DNA of 45,202 bases from assembly GCA_913776965.1 (NCBI GenBank), contig CAJYQL010000058.1, positions 1-45,202 on the forward strand, in the 5' to 3' direction. A program made the translations under genes and the position numbers. This DNA is from an uncultured Xylophilus sp. Its GTDB lineage: Bacteria > Pseudomonadota > Gammaproteobacteria > Burkholderiales > Burkholderiaceae_C. The first letter of the stretch is position 1, and each line of letters opens with the position of its first letter. The notes under the pieces are model-generated. The model searched no databases and was not told the DNA's origin. It was given only the letters and a program-made list of their open reading frames with translations. Of this stretch, positions 33,299 to 41,542 are shown piece by piece.

Positions 33299-33398
33299 GG
33301 GAAGGGGGTTCGGATCGTCGGGAAGGGCGGCGGGCGGACCGTCACCGGCCCGTGCGCCGGGAGAGCCGCCGATGCTAGGGCATGGAGCCGTCAGACCC

Positions 33399-34769
33399 TC
33401 ATGCGGTTTCCTCCAGCGCATCGCCGAGGGCGCTCACCAGCCGGTCGATCTCCTCGCGCTCGGCGATGAAGGGCGGCGCGAGTTGGATGGTGTCGCCGCC
33501 GTAGCGCACGTAGAAGCCCTTTTTCCAGCAGGCCATCGCCACCTCCCACGGCCGGCGCGCCGGCTCGCCGGGCACCGCGTCGATCGTGAAGCCGGCGGCC
33601 AGGCCGTAGTTGCGGATGTCGGTGACGTGTTTCGCGCCCCGCAGCCCGTGCACCGCGGACTCGAAGTACGGCGCGAGCGACCGGACGCGGCCCGGCATGT
33701 CCTCCCGCACCAGCACGTCGAGCGCGGCGAGGCCGGCGGCGCAGGCGACCGGGTGGGCCGAGTAGGTGTAGCCGTGCGCGAACTCGAGCATGTACTCCGG
33801 CCCGCCCGCGGCCATGAAGGTGTCGTAGATCTCGCGCCGGGCGATCACCGCGCCGAGCGGCTGCGCGCCGTTGGTGATCTGCTTGGCGCAGTTGAGGATG
33901 TCAGGCGTCACGCCGAACGCATCCGCGCCGGTCATCGCGCCGCAGCGGCCGAATCCGGTGATCACCTCGTCGAAGATTAGCAGGATGCCGTGCGCGGTGC
34001 AGATCTCGCGCAGCCGCTGCAGGTAGCCCTGCGGCGGCACCACTACGCCGGCCGAACCGGAGAACGGCTCGACGATCACCGCCGCGATGGTGCTGGCGTC
34101 GTGCAGCGCGATGAGGTCGAGCAGCCGGTCGGCGAGGTCCGCGCCGTGCGCCGGCTGGCCGCGGCTGAAGGCGTTGGCCGCCAGCTGGGTGTGGGGCAGG
34201 TGGGCGGCCTCGATGCCCTGGCCGAAGGCCTTGCGGTTGCCGACCATGCCGCCGACCGAGATGCCGCCGAAGTTCACGCCGTGGTAGCCCTTCTCGCGGC
34301 CGACCAGCCGGGTCTTGCCGGCCTGGCCCTTCGCCCGCCAGTAGGCACGCGCCATCTTGAGCGAGGTATCGGCCGCCTCGGAGCCGGAGCCGGTGAAGAA
34401 GACATGGTCGAGCCCGTCGGGCGTCAGCTCGCGCAGCCGGTTGGCGAGCGCGAAGGCACCGGGATGGCCGTGCTGGAAGGCCGGGGCGTAGTCGAGCGTG
34501 CGGATCTGCCGGGCGACCGCCTCGCCGATCTCCGGCCGGCCGTGGCCGAGGCCGCTGCACCAGAGGCCCGACAGGCCGTCGAAGATGCGGCGGCCCGTGT
34601 GGTCGGTGAAGTAGGCGCCTTCGGCCGCGACGATCATCCGCGGGTCGGCCTTGAAGTGCCGGTTGCCGGTGAACGGCATCCAGTAGGCGTCGAGCCAGGC
34701 GGCATCGGTGCGCACCGGCAAGGACGGCGTATCGGCGGCAGCAGCGGTCGGAGAGGGCGTGGTCGTCAT
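33399..34769 (-). CDS. bauA: Beta-alanine:pyruvate aminotransferase (class III)
   Basis: A 456-residue PLP-dependent omega-aminotransferase. It matches Pseudomonas BauA closely from memory along its whole length: YWMPFTGNRHFKADPRMIV at the start, FDGLSGLWCSGLGHGRPEI, HVFFTGSGSEAADTSLKMA, D267 in IFDEVITGFG, the Schiff-base lysine K296 in NCAKQITNGAQPLGAV, and EFAHGYTYSAHPVACAAG. The reaction is beta-alanine + pyruvate to malonate semialdehyde + L-alanine. The partner malonate-semialdehyde dehydrogenase (MmsA/BauC) is not seen here. The start at ATG 34769 has no good Shine-Dalgarno sequence. Confidence 0.88.
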   Translation of the reverse strand: MTTTPSPTAAAADTPSLPVRTDAAWLDAYWMPFTGNRHFKADPRMIVAAEGAYFTDHTGRRIFDGLSGLWCSGLGHGRPEIGEAVARQIRTLDYAPAFQHGHPGAFALANRLRELTPDGLDHVFFTGSGSEAADTSLKMARAYWRAKGQAGKTRLVGREKGYHGVNFGGISVGGMVGNRKAFGQGIEAAHLPHTQLAANAFSRGQPAHGADLADRLLDLIALHDASTIAAVIVEPFSGSAGVVVPPQGYLQRLREICTAHGILLIFDEVITGFGRCGAMTGADAFGVTPDILNCAKQITNGAQPLGAVIARREIYDTFMAAGGPEYMLEFAHGYTYSAHPVACAAGLAALDVLVREDMPGRVRSLAPYFESAVHGLRGAKHVTDIRNYGLAAGFTIDAVPGEPARRPWEVAMACWKKGFYVRYGGDTIQLAPPFIAEREEIDRLVSALGDALEETA

Positions 34770-34846
34770 GGCGCGGCGGAGGAGGGCGGTCGGACGCCCA
34801 TTGTGTCGGCCGGCGCCGCCGCGCGTGCGGCTGCGGGTTTGGGGGC

Positions 34847-35353
34847 TCAGCCCGCCGGGCGAGCGGCCTCGGGTCCGTCGCCGGTCAGCTTGCGCCACCA
34901 GCGCACCAGCCGGCTCGGCTCGTGCACCGTCCAGGACTTCTGCACATAGCGCGGCACGTGCCAGTGGGCGCGGGTGCCGGCCTGGAAGTGCACCGTCTCG
35001 CCCGGCTTCGCGACGAAGCGGCGGCCCATGTAGTCGAGGTGCACTTCGCCTTCCTGGATGTACACCGTCTCGTCCACGCCGTAGTGCCAGTCGAAGGTCG
35101 ACGGGCCTTCGGCCGAGAAGATGCCAGACTGCACCCGGCCGTCGCCCGAGGCGGAATAGGAGGCCGCCCGGAAGTTCGGCGTGCCGGCGTGCACCGTGGC
35201 GGTCGCGCCTTCCATCGGCACCATCACCAGCGGCTGGCCGCCGGCCGACGGCGCCGGCATCGCGTCCAGGTGCTGCCAGGCGCTGACCGCGTGCATCGCG
35301 GCCCAGCTCGCCACCGCACCGAACACGAACCACAGTGCGTTTTTCCTGACCAT
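34847..35353 (-). CDS. Cupin-fold protein with N-terminal membrane anchor
   Basis: A 168-residue protein. An N-terminal hydrophobic segment (NALWFVFGAVASWAAMHAVSAW) acts as signal anchor or signal peptide. A single cupin barrel follows (FDWHYGVDETVYIQEGEVHLD, then FVAKPGETVHFQAGTRAHWHV). The motif WHYGVDETVY is a degenerate HxH(x)nE metal site with only one histidine, so metal binding is doubtful. GGAGG lies five bases before the ATG. It lies 77 bases upstream of the aminotransferase gene on the same strand and could be co-transcribed. Function unknown. Confidence 0.75.
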   Translation of the reverse strand: MVRKNALWFVFGAVASWAAMHAVSAWQHLDAMPAPSAGGQPLVMVPMEGATATVHAGTPNFRAASYSASGDGRVQSGIFSAEGPSTFDWHYGVDETVYIQEGEVHLDYMGRRFVAKPGETVHFQAGTRAHWHVPRYVQKSWTVHEPSRLVRWWRKLTGDGPEAARPAG

Positions 35354-35415
35354 GCGGTCCTCCCGGATACGGTTTGCAACAGGTCGGGATGATACGGCGG
35401 CCACTACCATTGACC

Positions 35416-35913
35416 ATGCCTTTCGATTCCGATTCCCCCGACGACGACACCCCCGACGCGATCCATTCGCCCACCCTCTGGCACGACAACGGATGGCGGG
35501 CCCGGGTCATCAAGAACGAAGAGGACGACGGCTGGGCCGTCGAGATGCACCGCGACGGCGACCCGGAGCCGGCGCTGACCGGCCCCTGGACCATGGGCCG
35601 CGACAAGAAGAACCCGAAGCCGCTCGACACCGCCGCCTTCAACACGCTGGTGAAGACCGCCGCCGAAGTGATCCGCCGCCACGAGCAGGCGCTGCACGCC
35701 CGGCTGCACAAGCAGTTCGACGTGCACACCAACGCCACCGGCCGCTGCACCGTGGCGCTGGACATCGTGCCCGACGAGGACGATCCGCACGCCTGGCTGT
35801 CGGCCACCGACGCGGCCGGCGACACCCTGGCGCGCGAACGGGTGCGACCGGACTACCGCCTCACCGCCGCGGGCGCCGCGGCCTGGGCCGAGGGCGGCTT
35901 CGGCCGGCCGTAG
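35416..35913 (+). CDS. Conserved hypothetical protein
   Basis: A 165-residue soluble acidic protein (MPFDSDSPDDDTPDAIHSP at the start) that I recognise only as a Burkholderiales-type hypothetical. Its features are WHDNGWRARVIKNEEDDGW, a GPWTMGRDKKNPKPLD segment and a C-terminal RPDYRLTAAGAAAWA. ATG 35416 is preferred, with a TACCAT box ending five bases upstream and no Shine-Dalgarno sequence. It is divergent from the cupin gene and convergent with the LacI gene, with a hairpin pair between. Confidence 0.7.
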   Translation: MPFDSDSPDDDTPDAIHSPTLWHDNGWRARVIKNEEDDGWAVEMHRDGDPEPALTGPWTMGRDKKNPKPLDTAAFNTLVKTAAEVIRRHEQALHARLHKQFDVHTNATGRCTVALDIVPDEDDPHAWLSATDAAGDTLARERVRPDYRLTAAGAAAWAEGGFGRP

Positions 35914-35927
35914 CGCTGCTCCTGCCC

Positions 35928-35972
35928 GGCGCACGGCCGCCTGGTGCGCCGTGTCGCGCCGCTTCGCGGCGC
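35928..35972. terminator. Double hairpin between convergent genes
   Basis: Two perfect seven-base stems sit side by side in the 63-base gap between the hypothetical and LacI genes: GGCGCAC (35928-35934) with GTGCGCC (35944-35950), and GCGCCGC (35956-35962) with GCGGCGC (35966-35972) around a TTC loop. No T-run follows. The position suits a bidirectional terminator. Confidence 0.6.
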
Positions 35973-35976
35973 AGCG

Positions 35977-36984
35977 TCAGGCGGCCGCGGTGCCGGTGGA
36001 CTGCCGCTCGACGATGCGGAAGCCCACGTCCACCACCGGCGACGCCACCGTCTCGCCGCGGCAGCGCGCGAGCACCATGTCGGCTGCACGGCGGCCGATG
36101 CCCGGGCCGTCCACCACCACGGTGCTCAGGCTGGGCAGCAGGTGTTCGGAGAAATCGGCGTTGCCGAAGCCGCAGATGGCGATGTCCTCCGGCACCCGCA
36201 GGCCGCGTGCCTGGGCTTCCACCAGCACGCCCTGCGCGAGCTGGTCCGAACTGCAGGCCACCGCCCGCAGTCCCGGGTCCTGCGCCAGCAGATCGGTCAT
36301 CGCCCGGCGGCCGAGCGCCAGATTGCTCGGCGCCGGCACCTTCGCCGTCGGCACGCGGCGGCCGATCGCCGCCTCGAAGCCGGCATGGCGCTGCATCGCC
36401 CGCTGGTCGTCGGCGGTCGCCACGCCGACACGCTGCCAGCCGCGCGACAGGAAATAGCCCGCCACCGCACTGCCGACCTGCTGCTGCGAGAAGCCGACCA
36501 GCATGTCCACCGGGCGCGTGGTGAAGTCCCAGGTCTCGACCACCGGCAGCCCGGCGCGGCGCAGCCGTTCGCGCGAGCGTTCTGCGCCCACCAGGCCGGT
36601 GAAGACGATGCCTTCGGGCTGGCGGCTGAGCATCGTGTCGATCACCGCCTCCTCGCGCGCCGGGTCGTAGCCGGTCTCGCCGAGCAGCAGCTGGTAGTCG
36701 CCGGCCGCCAGCCCGGCGGTGAGCGTCTGCAGCGACGGCAGGAACTGCGCAACGGCGAGCGCCGGCACGATCGCCGCCACCATCCGGCTGCGCCGGGATT
36801 TCAGGCTGCCGGCCAGCAGGTTGGGGATGTAGCCGGTCGCCTCCACCGCCGCCTGGACCCGCGCGATGGTGGCCGGCGATACCACTGACGGATTGCCCAG
36901 CGCCCGCGACGCGGTGATCAGGGAGACGCCCGCGGCGCGGGCCACGTCGTGCAGGGTGATGGTCTTGGTGGGGGCGGAAGGCAT
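35977..36984 (-). CDS. LacI-family regulator of the galactarate cassette
   Basis: A 335-residue LacI/GalR-family regulator. The HTH ITLHDVARAAGVSLITASRA opens the protein, with the hinge-helix region near YIPNLLAGSLKSRRSR and a periplasmic-binding-fold effector domain behind it. ATG 36984 follows the family start. It is divergent from the Bug - L-talarate/galactarate dehydratase - garD genes. The 212-base gap holds two sites sharing ATCGTTGTCA, one inside the rightward promoter, so it most likely represses galactarate genes until a galactarate-derived inducer appears. The inducer is inferred from context. Confidence 0.9.
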   Translation of the reverse strand: MPSAPTKTITLHDVARAAGVSLITASRALGNPSVVSPATIARVQAAVEATGYIPNLLAGSLKSRRSRMVAAIVPALAVAQFLPSLQTLTAGLAAGDYQLLLGETGYDPAREEAVIDTMLSRQPEGIVFTGLVGAERSRERLRRAGLPVVETWDFTTRPVDMLVGFSQQQVGSAVAGYFLSRGWQRVGVATADDQRAMQRHAGFEAAIGRRVPTAKVPAPSNLALGRRAMTDLLAQDPGLRAVACSSDQLAQGVLVEAQARGLRVPEDIAICGFGNADFSEHLLPSLSTVVVDGPGIGRRAADMVLARCRGETVASPVVDVGFRIVERQSTGTAAA

Positions 36985-37055
36985 GGCGCAGGAAGTCGCC
37001 CGGGAACGAGCTGCGCCAAGCCTACCAGTCCCGGCCGACACTCGGGTCCACCCGC

Positions 37056-37168
37056 TTGACAGTCGAAATGACAACGATAACATTTGCGCCGGCCTTGCCG
37101 AGATGTGCAGATTTGCGGACCGAAAAGCAGGAGCCCGGGCCTCTCGACCACAAATGACATCGTTGTCA
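37056..37168 (+). promoter_or_regulatory. Promoter and paired LacI operators
   Basis: A perfect -35 TTGACA (37056-37061) and a -10 TAACAT (37078-37083) are 16 bases apart. Operator 1, TGACAACGATAACA (37069-37082), occupies the spacer and -10. Operator 2, TGACATCGTTGTCA (37155-37168), is a TGACA/TGTCA inverted repeat 28 bases before the Bug start codon. The reverse complement of operator 1 and operator 2 share ATCGTTGTCA. Centres are 86 bases apart, about eight helical turns, so looping between the two is possible. Confidence 0.65.
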
Positions 37169-37196
37169 GTTTGCCGAACCCTTCCAAGGAGACATC

Positions 37197-38156
37197 GTGA
37201 AAAAGATCCTCGCGGCCACGCTCGCCGCCCTGTCGTTCGCCGCCGCCGCCAACACCTGGCCCGACGGCAAGCCGGTCACGCTGGTCGTGCCCTTCCCGCC
37301 GGGCGGCTCGACCGACCAGGTGGCGCGGGCGGTCGGCCCGCTGCTGTCGGAGAAGTACAAGACGACCTTTACCGTCGACAACCGCGCCGGCGCCACCGGC
37401 ACCATCGGCGCGACCTTCGTGAAGCGTGCACCGGCCGACGGCAGCACCTTCCTGGTCACCTCGCTCGGGCCTCTGGTCATCGTGCCGCACCTGGTCAAGG
37501 GTCTGCAGTACGACGCGCTGAAGGACTTCGACACGATCACCGTCGCGGTGCAGTCGCCCAACGTACTGGTCGTGCCCACCAACTCGCCGCACAAGAGCGT
37601 GGCGGACGTGATCGCCTTCCAGAAGGCCAACCCGGGCAAGATGAGCTTCGCCTCGGCCGGCAACGGGTCGAGCGACCACCTGACCGCAGAGTTGTTCTGG
37701 CAGCAGACCGGCACCCAGGGCGTGCACATCCCCTACAAGGGCGGCGCGCCGGCGCACACCGACATCATGGGCGGGCAGGTCGATGCGTCCTTCCAGAACG
37801 TCAACTCGGTCATCGGCTATATCAAGGCCGGCAAGATGCGCCCGCTGGCCGTCACCAGCGCCAAGCGCTCGCCGGTGCTGCCGGACGTGCCCACGCTCGC
37901 CGAGGCCGGCGTGAAGAACGTCGAGGTCGCCTCCTGGCAGGCCATCGTCGCGCCGAAGGGCCTGCCGCCGGCGGTGCGCACCCAGGCGCACGCCGCCTTC
38001 GCCGAAGCGCTCAACGACCCGCGGGTGAAGGACAAGTTCACCTCCATCGGCTTCGAGATGGTCGTCAACACCCCGGCCGAGTTCGCCGCCTTCCAGCAGC
38101 GCGAATACGCCCGCTGGAAGCAGGTGATCGAGGCCGGCAAGATAACGATCGATTGA
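37197..38156 (+). CDS. Bug/TctC receptor, candidate galactarate binder
   Basis: A 319-residue exported receptor starting at GTG 37197 with AAGGAG five bases upstream. The signal peptide is short (19 residues, KKILAATLAALSFAAAA). The mature part begins NTWPDGKPVTLVVPFPPGGSTD, and the second ligand loop, VDNRAGATG, departs from the usual PGAGG. It heads the galactarate cassette under LacI-family control, so an aldaric acid such as galactarate or talarate is the likely ligand. That is inferred from the two dehydratase genes behind it; no membrane transporter subunits are present. Confidence 0.92.
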   Translation: MKKILAATLAALSFAAAANTWPDGKPVTLVVPFPPGGSTDQVARAVGPLLSEKYKTTFTVDNRAGATGTIGATFVKRAPADGSTFLVTSLGPLVIVPHLVKGLQYDALKDFDTITVAVQSPNVLVVPTNSPHKSVADVIAFQKANPGKMSFASAGNGSSDHLTAELFWQQTGTQGVHIPYKGGAPAHTDIMGGQVDASFQNVNSVIGYIKAGKMRPLAVTSAKRSPVLPDVPTLAEAGVKNVEVASWQAIVAPKGLPPAVRTQAHAAFAEALNDPRVKDKFTSIGFEMVVNTPAEFAAFQQREYARWKQVIEAGKITID

Positions 38157-38170
38157 CCCCCGTTTAGCCG

Positions 38171-38249
38171 GCGCACTGCGTTCCCCGGCCGTTACCCCCC
38201 AAGGGGGGCGCACCCGGCGGCCTGGCAAAGCCAGTTCCGCGGGTGCTCC
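38171..38249. repeat. Structured intergenic repeat, copy 1
   Basis: This copy begins GCGCACTGCG and contains CCCCCC (38195-38200) pairing with GGGGGG (38203-38208). It then has an outer stem GCACCCG (38210-38216)/CGGGTGC (38240-38246) enclosing CTGGC-AAA-GCCAG (38222-38234). A related element lies at 44627-44704. The form, a C-run/G-run hairpin followed by a long stem, is common between genes of Variovorax and Acidovorax relatives. It lies between the Bug and dehydratase genes. Confidence 0.6.
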
Positions 38250-38316
38250 AGGATGGCCGCGTTCATGGCTGTCCGAACCGCGAACCGCAAAGGGCCGCTG
38301 CCTGCACAACACCGCC

Positions 38317-39447
38317 ATGACTCACGACCGCATCGTCCACATCCGCCTTTCGTCCTGCTACCTGCCGCTCGCGAACCCGATCAGCGACGCCAAGGTGCTC
38401 ACCGGCCGGCAGAAGCCGATGACCGAGATCGCGATGCTGTTCGCCGAGATCGAGACCCGCGACGGCCACCGCGGTCTGGGCTTCTCGTATTCCAAGCGCG
38501 CAGGCGGCCCGGGACAGTTCGCCCATGCGAAGGAGGTCGCGCCGGCGCTGCTCGGCGAGGATCCGAACGACATCGCCCGCCTCTGGACCAAGCTCTGCTG
38601 GGCCGGCGCCTCGGTCGGCCGCAGCGGCATGGGCGTGCAGGCCTATGGCGCCTTCGACGTCGCGCTCTACGACCTCAAGGCCCGCCGCGCCGGCCTGCCG
38701 CTGGCCAAGCTGCTCGGCGCGCAGCGCGACGCGGTGCGCTGCTACAACACGTCGGGGGGCTTCCTGCACACGCCGCTCGAGCAACTGCTGGTCAACGCCC
38801 AGGCCTCGCGCGAGCGCGGCATCGGCGGCATCAAGCTCAAGGTCGGCCAGCCCGACCGGCAGGCCGACATCCGTCGCGTGGAAGCGGTGCGCAAGTACCT
38901 GGGCGACGACATGCCGCTGATGGTGGACGCCAACCAGCAATGGGACCGGCCCACCGCCCAGCGCATGTGCCGCACCTTCGAAGCCTTCGACCTGGTCTGG
39001 ATCGAGGAGCCGCTCGACGCCTACGACTACGAAGGCCATGCCGCGCTGGCCGCCACCTTCGACACCCCGATCGCCACCGGCGAGATGCTGACCAGCCTGG
39101 GCGAGCATGCCGAACTGATCCGCCAGCGCTCGGCGGACTACCTGATGCCCGATGCGCCGCGCGTCGGCGGCATCACACCCTTCCTGAAGATCGCCGCGCT
39201 GGCCGAGCATGCGGACCTGAGCCTGGGGCCGCATTTCGCGATGGAGCTGCACGTGCACCTCGCCGCGGCCTACCCGACCGAGCCGTGGGTCGAGCATTTC
39301 GACTGGCTCGAACCGCTGTTCGAGGAACGGCTGGAGATCCGCGACGGCCGCATGCTGGTGCCGACCCGGCCCGGCCTGGGCCTGACGCTCACCGAACAGG
39401 CCCGCGCCTGGACCCGCGAGCAGGTCGAGGTCGGCGAACGCGCCTGA
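38317..39447 (+). CDS. L-talarate/galactarate dehydratase (enolase superfamily)
   Basis: A 376-residue mandelate-racemase-type enzyme that matches Salmonella L-talarate/galactarate dehydratase closely from memory, including [25 protein letters not shown] and [13 protein letters not shown]. Catalytic elements are the KxK lysines in GGIKLKVGQ, the metal ligands in [17 protein letters not shown] and IATGEMLTS, and the general-base histidine in GPHFAMELH. It dehydrates galactarate or L-talarate to 5-keto-4-deoxyglucarate in the cytoplasm. It lies 160 bases behind the Bug gene, with a structured repeat between, and is followed after 55 bases by garD, which catalyses the same galactarate step with an unrelated fold. 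Confidence 0.92.
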   Translation: MTHDRIVHIRLSSCYLPLANPISDAKVLTGRQKPMTEIAMLFAEIETRDGHRGLGFSYSKRAGGPGQFAHAKEVAPALLGEDPNDIARLWTKLCWAGASVGRSGMGVQAYGAFDVALYDLKARRAGLPLAKLLGAQRDAVRCYNTSGGFLHTPLEQLLVNAQASRERGIGGIKLKVGQPDRQADIRRVEAVRKYLGDDMPLMVDANQQWDRPTAQRMCRTFEAFDLVWIEEPLDAYDYEGHAALAATFDTPIATGEMLTSLGEHAELIRQRSADYLMPDAPRVGGITPFLKIAALAEHADLSLGPHFAMELHVHLAAAYPTEPWVEHFDWLEPLFEERLEIRDGRMLVPTRPGLGLTLTEQARAWTREQVEVGERA

Positions 39448-39502
39448 ACCGCCGCCTGCAGGACACCGACACGACCGCGCGGCACGACGACGAGAAACCA
39501 CG

Positions 39503-41149
39503 ATGAACGATTCCACGGCCCTCCTGTCTCCCCCCGCGGCTGCTGCGGCCACGCCCGTGCCTGCGGCACCGTCGGCCCGCCCGCCGCTGACGATCCGCAT
39601 GCGCGACGGCGACAACGTCGCCATCGTCGCCAACGACGGCGGCCTGCCCGCCGGCACCGTGCTGGCCTGCGGCCTGGTGCTGCGCGACCGGGTGCCGCAG
39701 GCCCACAAGGTGGCGCTGGTGGACATCCCCGAAGGCGGTGCGGTGCTGCGCTACGGCGTGGTCATCGGCCGCGCGGTGCAGGCCCTGCCCGCCGGCAGCT
39801 GGGTGCACGAGCGGCTGCTGCACATGCCCGAGGCGCTCTCGCTCGACGGCCTGCCGATCGCCACCGTGAAGCCCGCGCCCCTGCCGCCGCTGGAAGGCTT
39901 CACCTTCGAGGGCTACCGCAATGCCGACGGCTCGGTCGGCACCCGCAACATCCTGGCGATCACCCAGACCGTGCAGTGCGTGGCCGGCGTCACCGACTTC
40001 GCTGTGCAGCGCATCAAGGCCGAGCTGCTGCCGCGCTTCCCCAACGTGGACGACGTGGTGGCGCTGGAGCACGGCTACGGCTGCGGCGTCGCGATCGACG
40101 CGCCCGACGCCGCGATTCCGATCCGCACGCTGCGCAACATCAGCCTCAACCCCAACTTCGGCGGCGAGGTGATGGTGGTGAGCCTGGGCTGCGAGAAGCT
40201 GCAGCCCGAGCGGCTGCTGCCGCCCGGCAGCATTCCGCTGGTGGACGAGCGCAACGTGGCCGACATCGGCGCCACCGCGGGCCCCGAACTCGACGTGGTC
40301 TGCCTGCAGGACGATGCGCATGTCGGGTTCATGTCGATGGTCGCGTCGATCCTGCGGCAGGCCGAGGTGCACCTGGAGCGCCTGAACGCCCGCCGCCGCG
40401 AGACGGTGCCGGCGTCCGAACTGGTGGTGGGCGTGCAGTGCGGCGGCAGCGATGCCTTCAGCGGTGTGACCGCCAACCCGGCCGTGGGCTTCTGCACCGA
40501 CCTGCTGGTGCGGGCCGGCGCCACGGTGATGTTCTCGGAAGTGACCGAGGTGCGCGACGGCATCGACCAGCTCACCTCGCGCGCCGCCACGCCCGCGGTG
40601 GCCGAGGCGATGATCCGCGAGATGGCCTGGTACGACGCCTACCTGCGCCGCGGCAGCGCCGACCGCAGCGCCAACACCACGCCCGGCAACAAGAAGGGCG
40701 GCCTGTCCAACATCGTCGAGAAGGCGATGGGCTCGATCGTCAAGTCGGGTTCCTCGCCGATCAGCGGCGTGGTTTCGCCCGGCGACCGCGCCACGCAGCG
40801 CGGCCTGCTCTACACCGCCACGCCGGCGAGCGACTTCATCTGCGGCACGCTGCAGCTCGCCGCCGGCATGAACCTGCACGTCTTCACCACCGGCCGCGGC
40901 ACGCCCTACGGCCTGGCGCAGGTGCCGGTGATCAAGGTGGCCACGCGCAGCGACCTGGCGCGTCGCTGGCACGACCTGATGGACGTGAATGCCGGCCGCA
41001 TCGCCGACGGCGACGCCACCATCGAAGACATGGGCTGGGAGATGTTCCGCCTGATGCTCGACGTGGCCAGCGGCCGCAAGAAGACCTGGGCCGAGCACTG
41101 GAAGCTGCACAACCAGCTAGTGCTGTTCAACCCCGCGCCGGTGACCTGA
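39503..41149 (+). CDS. garD: Galactarate dehydratase
   Basis: A 548-residue GarD of the UxaA/GarD family, which dehydrates D-galactarate to 5-keto-4-deoxy-D-glucarate with an iron centre. It has an N-terminal SAF-type domain (residues about 30-110, [20 protein letters not shown]) and a long catalytic domain: [69 protein letters not shown] and [20 protein letters not shown]. It aligns with E. coli GarD nearly end to end, apart from a 25-residue Ala/Pro-rich N-terminal extension. Downstream aldolase and reductase genes (garL, garR) are not in the window. Confidence 0.94.
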   Translation: MNDSTALLSPPAAAAATPVPAAPSARPPLTIRMRDGDNVAIVANDGGLPAGTVLACGLVLRDRVPQAHKVALVDIPEGGAVLRYGVVIGRAVQALPAGSWVHERLLHMPEALSLDGLPIATVKPAPLPPLEGFTFEGYRNADGSVGTRNILAITQTVQCVAGVTDFAVQRIKAELLPRFPNVDDVVALEHGYGCGVAIDAPDAAIPIRTLRNISLNPNFGGEVMVVSLGCEKLQPERLLPPGSIPLVDERNVADIGATAGPELDVVCLQDDAHVGFMSMVASILRQAEVHLERLNARRRETVPASELVVGVQCGGSDAFSGVTANPAVGFCTDLLVRAGATVMFSEVTEVRDGIDQLTSRAATPAVAEAMIREMAWYDAYLRRGSADRSANTTPGNKKGGLSNIVEKAMGSIVKSGSSPISGVVSPGDRATQRGLLYTATPASDFICGTLQLAAGMNLHVFTTGRGTPYGLAQVPVIKVATRSDLARRWHDLMDVNAGRIADGDATIEDMGWEMFRLMLDVASGRKKTWAEHWKLHNQLVLFNPAPVT

Positions 41150-41167
41150 GCCGGCCGGCGCACAGCG

Positions 41168-41542
41168 TCAGTCCGCGAGCCCGAATGCGTCGCGGAACGC
41201 CGCGCAGAACGCGGCGTTGCCTGCGATCGACAGGCTGACGGTGTGCCGCACGCCGGGCGCAGCGCCCGTGTCCTCCGCCGCGATGCGGCCGGTGGCCGGA
41301 TCGAAGGCGATGCGCTGCTCGACCGTGGTCTCGCGCCGGCCCGCGAGGTCGTAGTGCCAGGTGCCGCCGTCCTCCGGCGGCGCGCAAGCGCCCGGGAAGG
41401 CATCGTGCGCCCAGCCGAGCACCCGTGCGATCTCGGCATGCAGGGCCGCCAGGCGCGGCGCCGCGACGCTCGCCAGCGCATCGAAGCTGCCGTCACCGTC
41501 GGCCTCCTCGCCGCAGTCAAAGTCCAGAAATTGCAGGTCCAT
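41168..41542 (-). CDS. Conserved hypothetical protein after iclR
   Basis: A 124-residue soluble acidic protein (MDLQFLDFDCGEEADGDGSF at the start) with LAALHAEIARVLGWAHDAFP in the middle and a beta-rich second half (VRHTVSLSIAGNAAFCAAF). It resembles short hypotheticals seen in Comamonadaceae; no function is known. The start lies inside the last 26 bases of the iclR gene, so the two are likely co-translated. It is convergent with garD, with only 18 bases between. Confidence 0.65.
   Translation of the reverse strand: MDLQFLDFDCGEEADGDGSFDALASVAAPRLAALHAEIARVLGWAHDAFPGACAPPEDGGTWHYDLAGRRETTVEQRIAFDPATGRIAAEDTGAAPGVRHTVSLSIAGNAAFCAAFRDAFGLAD

Noticed and set aside
38195-38208. C6-AA-G6 hairpin considered as an ordinary terminator
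   Set aside because: No T-run follows and the hairpin is part of a larger repeat seen again at 44627, so it was listed as a repeat.
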